This document shows positions 13,201-28,200 of a DNA stretch of 64,000 nucleotides, one piece after another (position 1 is the first letter of the stretch; each line of letters opens with the position of its first letter). The DNA comes from Owenia fusiformis (Eukaryota; Annelida; Polychaeta; Sabellida; Oweniidae), in assembly GCA_903813345.2 (NCBI GenBank), contig CAIIXF020000003.1:32861151-32925150 (forward strand). Reading direction: 5' to 3'. The position numbers and the translations under genes were made by a program. The notes beneath the pieces are model-generated. The model ran no database searches and was not told the origin of the DNA. It saw nothing but the letters and a program-made list of their open reading frames with translations.

Positions 13201-16200
13201 TGGCTGTAAAAAGTAAATGCTTGGGAAAGGCGAATCTATAATCATCAAGAAAAGTTCAAGGAATAGTTTCCAGATCAATTGGATTATCTTATAATCCATG
13301 TTTAATCCACCCATCAACAAGCTTTTTCAAAATACATTCGTCATTTTCACTATCGTCCCTCATTTTTTTTACAATTTTTCATGCAAAGTTACATTGTACT
13401 TGAACACATGTTTCATCAAGTAAAATATGTAAGGAACTCCATGAAGTTTGTTTTTGAGTTTTTTTAGAAAAAATGAACCTCTTAAAATGCATGTTTACAA
13501 AAATAATTTAGGAGTGATGTAAAAGATGGCAATGTTTTTCAATAATAACATGCATAGGTGGGTGAATTACTCATGTGTATTTTGTTTTAATCCTGCATTC
13601 ACTGACTGAGTTAGCCTATTGAAAAATCGTAGAGATTAATAATACAAACAGTAATATTATGAATACTTCTACTTCAAGCTCAAATAGCGCTTTCAGGGTC
13701 CTGTGTTGAAATACTAGATCACCTTATGTGCATGAATTTTCAAGAGAAACCATCAGTTCAAGCAATTAAATGAAAGCATCATCCTAACATCACTTGAAAA
13801 GTACTAAAGTGGTGAAAAATTGCAGGATGTTGACAGAAAATGTGCCTAGGGGAGAGGGTCGTCTCTCAACCCCCCTACACCCCCTCCCTGATCACGGGAC
13901 TAATACATGTGATATGGCAAAGTCCAATTCATAGATTAAGTTTCCCTTGCAGTCTTGTTGGCATTTTTATTAGAGTTCATGTTTTGTTTATGTTAATGGG
14001 TGAGTGGAAGACCCTTGGGTGGGAATCAAATATAAAATGTTTTCTAAAATATATATTTGAAATACTTTGTGTATGTACAGTCACAAACTCTAGGCAACAT
14101 TAACTAGTAATGGGGCAACACCCCAACTCAACTGAGTGAATGTGTAAACCATTTAAGGAACAAAAAACATTACATAAAACAAACTCAGCATGCAAACATG
14201 TAAAACTGGCATGGCAAAACAATAGATAGTGAAACTGAATAATAAAAGCACATACGACTAGAAAACAAGGGATTAATGAACACTGGTGTAAAGTAATGAA
14301 CGGACCTGTTAAAATGACATGAATGGGGATTGGTCAATTTGAATAGTAGAAATATAAAAAATGTGAAAATTAGCCAGGTAGAGGGGGAGAGATAAAGGGA
14401 GCTGCTGCTCCCCCAAGAGATTCTTTCAAAATGATGCAGTTTCTCACCAATCTGAGCATTCGCATGATTTTTTAGCCAAAACTGTCAAAAAGTTCATCCC
14501 TAGGCAAAAGCTTTGCCCTTGGTAAAACTGCTCCTACCCCTTGGTAAAAGCTGGCTACAGACTGTGTAAAACACTTGTGTGAGAACTTGAACATGAACGA
14601 GTACTGTTATGACCCCCAGTAATGTTGTCCATCTCTCAACTGGTTTAACTGGGGACCATTACATCAATTGGCATTATATCAATCAAGCAACAAAAAGAGG
14701 CCAGTGATGTGAAAATAGTCAATAGCACGGTGTTATAGCATGACGGTTACGCCACCTCTGAAAACGAGGTTGGACAGCTACGTTCACTAATTTATCTAAT
14801 AAAATGGCCACGATGGAAGAGAAAACTAAGGTTGGCGCATTATTTTCTATTTCTGTGTATCAATGAAAGGATGAACGATTTATGTAAAAATCGCATTCTG
14901 TGATACTTTCAGTAATGTATATTTTGAACGTAGCCTTTGCAAATTGATGCCCGGGGATAACATGAAATAAGAGAAAAACTGTCGAGTTTGAAATTCAAAA
15001 CTACACAAAAATTTAGTAATTTGTTTATTTTTGTTTTTGTTGTTAGGGCATGGTCTAAATTGCCTAAAAACCTTGTGGTATATAGATGTAACCTACATAC
15101 GATCATACAAAGCCAATTGAGCATTGGAAACCACCTATGTTCTACTCAAGCCATAATAATGTATTTTGAATTTGCAGTAGTTATACACAGTTTACTTATA
15201 CTTACAGTTAATATTTTGAGTGGCTCATGTACTGAGACAACACGAGAAGGGACCAAATATTATAAACTTTGATATCTCAGTCGGTAGGTTTACAGATTAT
15301 ATTCTGTTTCTTGTAGACCACCTGGCAGATTTGACCCAGTCTTTATAACCATCCATATATACGTCACCGAATGGAACTAGTTTAAAAGGAAATCTTATCT
15401 GTGAATATTTCCTACAGGCGAGAAAGAGGACATGCTGCCTTTCCCATCCGCCATTTTTTGTTATCGTTACCGCAAAATTTTGCAAATCGCCTTGACGTAA
15501 CCGTCATGCTATAACACCGTGAATAGGGGACCATTAGTTTACACATTCCATGTGTACGTTCATCAAAATAGTGCGATCTTAACCTCCTTAATAACTGAAA
15601 TTGTTGACTCAACCAATAGAATCATTCTATGTTTGTTTATATTTGTTCACATTAATATGGAAGAAAATCGGACATTTTGCTAAAAAGATGTTATTGTAAA
15701 TCTTAGAAATAGTATACACCACACACTCAATGGTATTGATTGTGGTTTTCAGAGACTCTCAATAGGGACTTTAAGCTTGCAATGTTTTTCACAACCTAAA
15801 TGTGAATGGAAAATATTTAGCGATGCATTTGTATGGGCGATTGGTCATAGGTTGGCGTTTCGATTTTATATGCAAGCTTAATCTCCCTAATGTTAACATT
15901 AAGGTAAGAGTGTATGTTACTCATAACATTTTCTTAGGATAACATTTCTTGAATTGATGAATATGCAAAAATTATTCTTAGCATATCATCCTTCATTTTT
16001 TCATTATTTGAATAATCAATCTGGAGATAAACTCAAATAAGGAAGTGTGTTATAAAACATCATCATATATGTTCAATGTTTTTTCAGAAGCTGGATCAAA
16101 ATATTTGTCTTACTAAAATTATTGGCAAAGGTATGATGTACTAAATTCTTGTACTGTATTTATGATTTAATAGCACTGTACCTCGTGAATCATTACTGAT

Positions 16201-19200
16201 AAACAAGATACAGAAAACCTGTTCAAAGTAAATGCTATAATAAGGCATCATAGAAATTATCATAAAGAGAGGTATTTAGAATTTCTTAGCACCTTATAAA
16301 TAATAAAAAAAAGAGACTTCTACAAACCATCAGTGTAAAACTTACAAGTGATAGCACAGTGTGAAAAACAAGCACCAGAGACTAAACAAAGGTGGCATCA
16401 AAGCACCTAGTACAGATGGATATAAACAAACAAACAAACAAAGCAACTTACAAACACACACACAGGTTTAACTGCACTCAAACATTAAACAGTCAACTTG
16501 ACAGGTATTCAGAATTTTTGGGGAAATGCTGCGGTTATGCTCCATTGATTAAACAGGGGATCAAACAGCAGGGGATCAAACAAGTCCAACCATTCATTTA
16601 TGAAAACATTTTGAACTAACTTTATGGCACACTAATGACATCTTATATGAGTGTGCTGTACTAAAAGCATAGCTTTTAGATCCCCATTGGATCCCCTTAT
16701 ATTGGATTATCATAATCCTAATCCACGAGGAGTTCCTTATATATTTTAAGTGATGAAACATGTGTCCAAGTACAATGTAACTTTGCATGAAAATTGTAAA
16801 AAAAAATGAGGGACGATGGTGAAAATGACGATTGTATTTTGAAAAAAGCTTGTTGATGGGTGGATTAAACATGGCTTATGAGATAATCCAATTGATCTTG
16901 AAACCATTCTTTGAATTTTTCTTAAAGATTATACATTGGCCTTTCATATGCATTCATTTTTGTACAGCCAGAAACTACTAGAAAAAAATTATTTACTGTC
17001 AAAAATCTGTTGCGATACTTTCCCTCGCTCTTTGAATGAACTGCCTGATTTTCTTGCATTTCTATACACTTTAGAGTTTTAACTACATGCCTGTTTACTT
17101 TATTCGTTGCTAATTCCACTCTTTTCCACTCTATTTTGCATTTTAAAACATGAACATCACGATATGTTACAATGGAATCTCATACAAACCTTTGTGTTGA
17201 ACCACTCCAGAGTCTTTATTGAATAGAAAATATTGGTGTTAAAAATTGGGGTAAAGCTTTAATGAACCTTGATGTAAAATGGGACTGCAAAGTTGTACAG
17301 TTTATTTTGGACATGTTTTTCAGTTTAAGGTTAATATTTCTTGATAAAATGAAAAGAAAGTACAAAGTTGAATGCCTAGAGAGAGAGAGGAATACCAAAA
17401 AGCTGTTGACCTTTCCAATTATTTTTCCAGTAAATAACATTTATTGTGTAAAAAAATCAAAACATATTGGATTGTGAAAAATATTTCTATAAGAAAAAAG
17501 TAATGAAATAACATAAGAGAGGAGGTTGTTTTGAATGCGCTGTAAATCTACCTGTGTATATGTATGTGAGAAAGATTAAATGGTACAGTACAGTCTCATG
17601 TGATACATCGATATTTAATCAATTTGGCATTTTGAATATAATCAGTTGTGACATAATTTAGATGAGTTGTGATACAATTCAGTTGTGACATAATTCATAT
17701 GTGACACAATCTCACTGTGCCACAATTGAAGTATTAAGAGGTGACATAAAGTTCATCATGTGAAGTATTAGTACCCTCCATTCAAGATTGGTGGCGCTGA
17801 TTAGCGAACAATCAACGTCACTAAAGCAGATAGAGCTACATCGCGATCTCATCGATACTGACTGCTAGGAATCATGGGAAACAAAATTAGTAATTGTCGA
17901 ATCATATTTTTTACAATGTTCAATATGTTTAAACTAAGCAAGCAAAAGACTTGAATTTGCAATTTTTTGTGAGATCAATCAAAGTACACGTATTGCTTTT
18001 GCATGTAAATGTTATTCCCATATTTATCACTTTTCCTTTTTATACAAGATCTAATTTTACAATAATATCATTCCTGTTTTAAAGTGAATTTCACAAACAT
18101 TATTCAGGATATTTTTGAAAAATAGTAAAATGTAAAGACACAATTTAGAGTACATAAAGATTGTTTTAATAACACAATGAAATTAAGCCTAGAAATTGTT
18201 TCAACATAACTAAACACAAAATACGCTACAGATTGATCTAACGCAACAAGACACAATTGAGGCTATAGAAAATTGATACAATGGGACATAAAGCATTAGA
18301 GGGACATTAAAAAGTTATAGAATGAACAAGAAGAACACTTACATCATCTTCAGCTTTCCGTCTCACATTATCCAGCGAAACTTGTGACTGTGTGAGAGCG
18401 TCTTCCAGCCTCAGTATGGTACTTGACTGCTTCTGTACCTACAATTACAGTATGAAGATGTCACAGGGTTCATGATTTAGGATGAAAAGATAATTGCCCA
18501 TTCAGTCCATTACCCAATAAGCAACTTGTTTTACCAAGTTCATTGAGTGAAAAGTAATTCTCAGGATATCTTACCTCCCCGGACTTCTCTTGGTTTTTGG
18601 ATCTAAGCTTGTTTATTTCAGCAGTTAATTTGTTTATTGCATCATCGCGTTGAGCAACCTACAAGCAACCACATAGCCATGTATTAATAAAAAATATGCT
18701 TCAGTTCTGTCAATGTAGGTCAAATCTGGAAGGCCCCCACACACAATTTTTCCATCATAAGAAGCAAAGACAAAAATATATGGTTATTTTAAGTTATTTT
18801 ACTATGATAAGAAATATGCTTCAGTTTAGTCACTATATGTCAAATTTGGAAGGCCATGTGTAACATGCAACAAAATTCTATAAAAAATAAAATGCCAAAC
18901 AATATATTCATGAGTGCAGTCAATAACAAGGGTATAAAATACATGACTACTTTTGTGAGAAATGAGCAACCATGTATCATGAGGAAGGATGTAAATCATG
19001 AAAATGTGTAAAATTAGTGCCAGTTATCAATGTGAGACTAATGCCACTGGTGTAAATAAGTATAAAACTATGAAAAAATAAGTGCAGTACAAAATGAAAG
19101 TGGAGCATACCTTCATAAGTGTGTCTTTATGCTGCCTCTGCAGCGATTCTGAATCTGATTGAATCTGGCGTAGAGCATCTTCTTTACGTTCCAACTGGGA

Positions 19201-22200
19201 AATACAAATATCAAACATTAAAAGTGACATCTCTTTTTGAAATATAGGATTGCACCTTGTTCAACAAAAACCAATGTTAATGTAATGTATTTGTTGACTG
19301 AAATAGATTGTATCTATCCTACTTACTTCAATATGATTATAAATCTAACTCATACTTGGGTTTATTTGAGGTATATTAACCAGGTTTGTAAAATGTTGTA
19401 TTTTTAGCAGTTTGCACAATATAGCTTAACGTCCCTGTGGAGCATCGGTCACACACAACTTCAATAGGATTATCATTAGCAAATATATCTTACTGTGGAA
19501 TTGAGGTTGTCTTGCTCATTTTGAGCAGAGTTGAGCTGAATGTTCACTGTACTAATCTGCTCTTCGAGTCTCCCTATCTCATCTTTCTGATCGCTCATCT
19601 TCCTTTTCAAGTTTTCCAAATCAGTTTCAAGTTTCCTGATGTTGTCATTTTTGGATTCAATCTGAAATTAAAAAGATTTAATTTTGTTTTTAGTTTTTGA
19701 AATATCATTCATTCAAAGAATTACCAGCAACATTTAAAGATCTATTATCCTGAGTTTCAATCATTTTAAAAATGCTCTTTTAGTTCACATTCAAAGATCT
19801 GCAAAAGGTTTACATAATTCAAAACTTTTCACCTTCAATGATTTTTTTAAGTTTCATTCAATGACCTCTTAATTTCACTCAAAGATTTACAAACTTATTC
19901 AAAGATTTACAAATGCATTCAAAGATTTAAAAATGTATTCAAAGATTTACAAACTCATTCAGTAATTTACAAACTCGTTCAGAGATATACTTACATCATT
20001 CAACGATATACTTACATCATTCAAAGCAGTTTTATGCTGATGTCTTAGTTGTTCAATACTACGCCCATCTTGGGTCTTCTGTTCCTCAAATGAACTGCAC
20101 TTCTCCTGCAGAGACAGGACCTCCATCTTTAGTTTCTGGACCATGCCCTCTCGCTGTTTAACCTGTTATAAAGAATCTTATTAGTGTTTGTTTATTGTGA
20201 TAAAACATGCACTACATAGAATACTAACATGGTGAAATATAGTTAATATTAAGATGACATTCCATTGTACAACAAGGAAAAAGGAAATAACATGGTAAAA
20301 AAATGGTCTTGGTTTAGAAAGCATCAATCCACTTGTAATATATTAAATACAAATAAAGCACTCACTCTGGTGCTTTAAATCTATATCCGAGAAGGTTAAA
20401 GACATCTCACCTCTGTTGAGAGGACATCCTGCTCACTCTGTGCATTAATAGTGAATGCCTGTATTCTTGCCTCTAAGCGCCCATTCTCCTCCACGGACTC
20501 TTTGTATTGCTGTCTAGTTGCCTTGAGGTCATTCTCTAACTGGTTCAGTGTAATTTCGCGACGTGAAAGCTGAAATGTGTTTAAGATGTTTCAAACAATA
20601 AGTTTCAAAGAAATGACACTATTTCAAATTCCAATTTAAACTGTTTTTGCGAGTAATTTTTTGCTTTTTGTGACAGTTCTCAATCATTGGCTCCACCTAA
20701 AATCCATTTCAAAAAAAAAAAATTCAAGATGGAACTTTCTCAACTACATTAAATCAGCTATCATGTTAATATTCTATACATGCTGAACCATTGACTGATG
20801 AACAATTCATTGATGAACCATTGACTATTGAACCGTCACTTACACTAGACCTTGACATTAATGTTCAATTCTGATTACATTATACTTACATTGTCCCCAG
20901 TTTTCCGCTTCTCTTCGTTAATTGCTTTGATATCCATTTCTAGTTTATGTATAGTCTGGTCTCGCTCAGACATCACATCCTGGCTTTTTCTGAGGTCACC
21001 ATGGAGACTGGAAATCTGATCATCCCGATTAACCAACTGAAAAAGAACCTTTTGTTTAAGATTCTGTCATTAATCACTCTAAAAGTTATTATATGTTTGG
21101 TTATATTAGAAAAGGTTGGACTTGAGCCACTTCTGCTCATCAGAAAATACGTTGGTGAATGATACCTGGTTAGCTGATATGGATCCTTCACAGGCAACCA
21201 TATCAAAACTCATTTATCTCCGCCTAATTCAATAAAACTTTAAGATTTGGTTGATAACAGGCAACCCACCTGTTGTTGCGCTTGAGTCAGCCTTTCTTTA
21301 AGGATATTCATATCTCCCTTCATCTTACTAAGGACATCATCCCTGTCGGAGAGTTCTCCCTTAAAGAGTGTATCCTGTTGGGCCTGTGTCAGTTGTTGCT
21401 CCTGTAAGTACGTCTGGAGTCTGTCAATCTCTTGGAGGGTTGTCTCGTGACGTGTCTTGAATTCTTGGCACTCTCGCTGAGCCTGGTTTAATTCGTCCAT
21501 CAACTCCTTAGTCTGAGACATACAGAAAACATGTATTTTTCTTGTCCAATATTGATTAATCCATTAAATTTTGTTATCATGAGTATTTTAAATGTATACT
21601 CATGTGACAGCAATATCTAAAAATATATAATATTAATTTGTTCTACAAAGACTTACTCTGTTATTGGCCTGTTTGATTTCTTCTCGTAACTGTTTAATAA
21701 CTTCTCCGCGATGATTGACAGTGTTTAATGTGTCGCGATGTTTCTCCTCTAAGATTTTGGCGTCTGCTTTTAGTTTCATGATTGCATCATGCCGCTCTGC
21801 CACCTAGTGAGCAAAACATGAACAAAGTCAAACAAATAGTTTAAACAGAGAATTTGATTAACATTTAATAGAATCAAAGGAGAAATAATTTATAAAAGAA
21901 CAAAGATAAAACTGGAAGGCTTTTAGTAAAAAGATATCAAAGCAACCAAGCTGAAAACTAATATATTAATAATATCTTAAAGGGTCTTATACGTAATTTA
22001 AAACAGCTTTGAAAGGCAATTTAAAACTATAGCTCTGGAAGATCTCTAAACTGAGCGCTGTTACTAAGGCAGTTGTGGAATCAGTTTTGAACTTCTACAT
22101 GACCTTACAGAAATATGATTTTAAAATTATTTATTGAATATTTACTTCTGCTGTCAAGATATCTCTGGTATCCTTGGAAGAAGTCTGTGCTTTCTTGAGA

Positions 22201-25200
22201 TTACTCGTTAGGGAAGATACCTGGTGAAAATCACACTTCATTAGTTCAATAAGAAATCCTGTATATTAATAAACGCATTTAACAAAACACTAGCCTAGTT
22301 TATACCATAATGCACTATAGATTGTAGTTTCAGAATCTTAATCCAAGCAAGTTATTACAGTATAGGGCAGTACAGTATATTAATAGAGTGCAGTACAGTA
22401 TAGCATACTACAGTACATTTAAACAGTACAGTATAGCTTATAGTAAAGTGCATGTATGATGAAGTACTGGAAATAACTGAAGATCTGAGTAGTATAATGT
22501 AGTATAGTATTTCAAGATAATGGAGTTCAATATGTTAAAACAGCACAGTACAGTATAGCATAGTGCAGTATATTAATACAGTACCATTACAGTGCAGTAT
22601 GTTTATATAATACAGATAATCACAGACCAGATTTGTTTAGTTTGCATATTTGTCCTTAAATACAGTACAGTAAAGTACTAAACAGTACAGAACAGTACAG
22701 TACAGTACAGAACAGTACTGTACAGTACAGTACAGTACAGTACAGTACAGTGCAGTACAGTATAGTACATTTTAGTATAGTTTATCACAGAATAGTATAA
22801 AGTATTTAAAATTAAAAATGCTGTACTACACAGCAGTGAGTTAGAGAAATAATTATTATCATTCCTGACAGGGGCGAAATGAATCCAATCCAACCCATAC
22901 AATATGCGATATTCAATCTATACAACAAATATATATTGGCCTTTTTATTATCATTTATTTACAATTCTAAGAGCGATGCTAATATCGACCCGACTACTTA
23001 CTTCCTGTTGAATGACATCACGTCTGATACGTAATATTCTGAGTTCTTCGTTAAGCAGTGCCATAGCTGTGTTCTATGTTGTGATTGGTGGAAAAGAGAG
23101 TGAACGACGTGATAGGAGAAATCAGATTGTTACTAACGAAGATATAACTGATCGTAACAATGATTTCAGATCAAAACTCCATGGCAACATTCTTTTGTAA
23201 ACGTCTTTTGACTGGCATATTCTTACCAAATTGGTTGATGCAAGTCAAAAGAAGATCACTAGGGAATGCTGGGAGTCAACCTTCCTTGCTTCCTCCTGCA
23301 TGAGGGATATGACAAACACAATGGAGGTAAAAGAATGAATGAGTACATGCTGATATTGGATCTGGATATTGAATGTATGATATCCCCTCTCATGAGTGCA
23401 TTTAATGGGGTCCAATTTCATTCGTCAAATCAGTTATATTTTCATTTGTACGATAAAAGATGATATCTAAACTAATTACTAAGCTAGTAAAAATGACACA
23501 AGAAAACAAGGAAAGAAAATACACAAAGCAATTAATAGGTGAGTAATGGTGAGTAATGGTGAACATGTAAAGAGCCGAATGCTTAAAAACAAGTATTCGC
23601 ACTTCTTTATTGTATAATGAAACCTTCAACAATATACAGTTGCCTTCAGAAAACATGAACATTTTCCGAAAATAATAGGAGCGTGCTTTTTTATGCAAAA
23701 CAAAAACAAGATGTGAAAATTAAGGTTGGGTTAATTGTGAATGTAGATGTGAAAGCAAAAAGAAAAGGACAGTGCAAATTTAAAAGCATACAAGAAAGTG
23801 ATTATCACCCATGCAATCCAATTCTATTTCTACGAGATTTCACACAATTGTTATACACATGGCTCTCTTATTCAAATTCTTATTCAACTGACAAATTCAA
23901 AATGGCTGAATTCAAGATGGCTACCTGAGACAATGCATCTGCATGTTGGGATCGAGCACCCTGTAAATCTCCTTCAAGTTTCTTGATTTCCACTTGACAT
24001 GCACTGACCTATAGAAGCAAACGGTTTCTAGATTCTCATGCGTTGCATTGCACATGACACTAAGCATAATAATGGGATAAATGCATGATTTCAAGCACTT
24101 GTATCTAATCATGCATTTCAGCAATCAATAAAACCAAACTGTAACAAATGCATGCCAGGTTTAAATATACCAATTATATATTTTTTGTTCAATTATCAAT
24201 CCCATTCTTATATTGATTAATTTTACCATTCTCTTTTTTAATTTATTTTTCTAAATTCAAATCAACAAAAAGATAATTTAATATGAAATATTCTTCATTC
24301 ACTAATACTAATTTACTTACTTCAATTACAGAGTTCTTTATAATATAATGCAAATCAAGTTGCACATAATCGTAATATTCAAAGCGCTACATAAGAGTGG
24401 TGTCAAGCATCTATAGTTGAACAAGACTGAAGCTAATTTTGTTAAGGAGGGAAGAGGGTAAAATTTCCTTTAAAGAACTCAAATTTTCAAGGAAAATTCA
24501 AGGAAAATTGAACAATCAAAAATTCCATTTTCATTACATGGGAGAGGGGAGGGGTTAAATCATCACAAAATTAACTTCATTTTCTACAACTTTCAAGATT
24601 TGGACAATTCCCCTATTATCGATATTTGTTACGAAGCAGGATAAGACATTTTGAAAAAAGGTTCCTTACAAAGGATCTTTTAAGTGTCATTCAGACACAA
24701 ATGACAAAATCCTTCTTGACAAATCTTGACAAATGCTTTGAACCAAAGCAATTAAACCCTGCTCTGTAACAGGTACCATTGTTTTCATAAAATTCAACAA
24801 TGAGTAATTTCCAAGTGATATATCACCAGATATATACCTCATCTTTGGCACCAGCAAGTTGTCTCCTCGTAGACTCCAGTTCTTGTTCTAAGCCATGGAT
24901 GCTGGTCTGGTGGCGCTCAACCTAAAATAGTAAGTTATTTAGGTTGGTTTATAACATATAAACTGAAATATTTGCAGTTATTCAGTTTAGTTAAGAACAT
25001 ACAAAAAATCCCTTTCTCAGTCTCAAAACCTTCAAGTTTATTTCAGATATATTTCGAAGCATCTAGCCAGCAGTTTGATTCAGAAATGCGAGTTTTCTTT
25101 TAGTTATGGCAATGATGTGAATCTGTCTAAAGTTCTGCTGATATAGGCCCAGCCTGTATCTTTAAGCACAAGCAGGGATGAATATTATATATAATACTGT

Positions 25201-28200
25201 GCCATGGTACAAAATATATAATAATATAATATAATATATAAGGAAACAGAAAATATGCCAATAATGATAAATGACCACTGAATATCTTGGTTTTGTGTTT
25301 CATTTCCTCAAATGGTTTTAAAAAAAGATATTTTTCATAAATCAATTTTTAACATAACTTTAACATGTTATAAGGTATGTTGTATCAAAATATAAAAAAG
25401 TATGCATATCAAAAAAACTTCATGCACAAAACTGAGTATAAATCAAATATTATCTAAAATGAAAATCAAAATCACATGCGTGAATGGAAATGACATCAAA
25501 ATGCAGGTTATGATCAAACAGATGATGCAATATTGTATTGTAGTTGACAAATAAATCTGACAAAATAATGAAATAAACGTAAATTGTGGAATCACAAAAA
25601 AACTAGAAATATGCACTCGTGAAAATAATAATGAAACTGAAAAATAAAATAAGTATCTTAAAAATTATAATCGAAATCCTTCTTTTTTTGATTTGTTTGA
25701 GAAACAATCATGCTGTTAAAGTAATATAATATAATAATATAAAATAAACGTATTAAATATAACGTAACACAAGGGACTTTCTCAAAGTTAAGCAGTGATT
25801 TCTTTTTGATAAAAGGGAATATTCTCCTTTCTCCACATTTTAACCCAATCTAGACTAGAAGATAAAAATTAATAACAATAACAAATTACTGCTGAAAATT
25901 TGAGGAGATCCCTGAAATCTTCCATTTCCATGCTGAAATATAGCTCCAGGGGGTCATGTCATGATGTCATGTTTATTTCGCCATTTTTCTTTCCAAAATT
26001 TGAATGAAGTGTCTGATTTTCATGCATTTTTATACAATTTAGAGTGTTAACTACATGTCTGTTTACTTCATTCCTTGCTAATTCCTCTCCATTTCATTCT
26101 ATTTCACATTTTAACCCATGACCATCATGACATTGCACTCCAAACTAACCACTACCTCATGGTGTTTCTGCGTAAACTCCTGGCTAATCACAGAAATTCT
26201 GTGATCCGCACGATCCAACTGGTGATAAAATTTTGCAACATTTAACACAAGCAAGATTTATAGAAAATAAACCACAATTAGATCCCAAAGGAATCAAACC
26301 ATATTGCCATCAACTAAAAACAAGTTGATCTGAAGACAAACCCTGTAACATAACTTATCAGTTACAGCACAAAACAACTACTACATACACTTAATGTTTT
26401 CCTTTATCCAAAGCTCCAAATATATTGAATTTTCCCGAAATCTGGTTAATACTTTGAAAAAAAAACAACAAAAATAACATCAAACATTTCTTTTCACTAA
26501 TTTTGACTTATTTAAAAGCGTGAAATAATATTTTCAAATAATGTTCACAGTGACTCACCTCTACGATGCAAGCGTCACGTTTGTCTTGTAATATAAGAAC
26601 ATCCTGTCGTAACTTCTGTATTGTTTCATCACGACGTTCCAGCTCTGACTTTAAAACGTCATGGTGACCTTGAGTTGACACCTGACTCTCACGTAGCCTT
26701 GTCTGGAGAGCACCAATCTACAACAAACCCCATATGCATTTTCATTTTATTCTCATTTTTTCATATTATATATACAAAGAATAAATTAACCTGAAAATCA
26801 AAACTGCCCCAAAATTAAACTTCTTGGTTTTCCACATTCACAAATTACATTCAATACATGACAATATAATACACATAAAATTGTGACATTTCGTTCATTA
26901 TTATCTATATTGCCATGGACACTAAAAATGGGAATGGGCCAATCACAAAATAGCAGAAAAGCACACTCTACCTCCTCATAACATTTCTCTTTTTGTTCCC
27001 TTGATTCCCTGAGATCTTGTTCCAGCTGACTGATTCTGCGTTCATAATGCGACACCTAAAACAATTTAAGTAATAATATTCAATGTCCCTTTTTATAAAT
27101 GTTACTTTTATATATCCAAAAACAATAATAGTAATAGTGTCTTTTTTGCTTCCAACATGACTTCTGCTCTGTACATTATTGAATTTTATTGTGTAGAACT
27201 AGAATTTTTAGAACTAAAACTCCAGATTATTTATCATCTTTGACTATAATAATCGGTATTCATAAACAGAAAGTTGTGATTCAAATAAATCAAATCCATT
27301 AAGGCTGATGCATTTCCATATCATATTAATAATAATTAGTGCAAATCATCACGAGCATTCTGATAAACACTGCACTCAGGGAAAATTCTCAATATCCAAA
27401 GTCTTTTGGAGGGTAATTTCATGATAATTTAATTTCATAGACCTCAGGTAACACATTTGTGATGTGTGTATAATCATATCTTAACTGTCAGGTGTAATCT
27501 TGAGTTTACTAACCTCATTGTAAGTTTTGTGATTTTCATCTTTAGAAGCTCCAAGTTCTGCCTTCAACTGACGTAATGCATCACCACATCTTGCAACCTG
27601 CAAACACAATGAAAACACATGTTTATACACAATAAAAACATCTTGAAAACAAATGTCAAATTGTCATTGAATTCAATACAATGAAAACACATGTAAAACA
27701 CAATATTAACCCGTATTTGTGTGAAAACTGAACATTAGATTCATGATATTTCATCCTTGAAATATAACAAATATATTCCGCTATATCTAGGGCTAAACTG
27801 GCAATCACTATTTCAATGGGAGTTTCCATTCCAAACATAAAACGAGACATCAACATGCAAAATGTCACCATCTGCCATTTGTAAAAGATACTGAACAACC
27901 AACCGTAAAACACCAACCATCGTACATCATCCACAAAAAATTTGGAAACTATAACAATATGTCAGCAAGTTGGTGGTGACATAAAACAAAAGCTAACCCA
28001 TGTGAGCTAACAATGAGACATATGAGGCACTGTCATTGCAAAGGCTAATGAAATATTTTCATGCGAATACACAAACAAAGGTTCACTATAACTTACAGCA
28101 CGTTTAGTACTACGTAGACCACTGTCATATTTTAAACGCCTGTACTCAATTATACTATGAGAGCATTCCACATCATCAAGATCCAAATTTGTCATTTTTG

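Noticed and set aside
14909-15272. Transposase gene inside the Transib-like element
   Set aside because: Frames on both strands are short, overlapping and without catalytic motifs; the element is non-autonomous.
15412-15612. 66-codon minus-strand ORF
   Set aside because: It crosses the right end of the Transib-like element into unrelated flank, so it cannot be an ancestral gene.
22340-22790. Regular spacing considered as a CRISPR-like array
   Set aside because: There are no unique spacers between conserved repeats; it is a simple 5-bp microsatellite in a eukaryotic intron.
22678-22902. 74-codon ORF of repeated Tyr/Cys/Thr/Val
   Set aside because: Translation of the CAGTA microsatellite.
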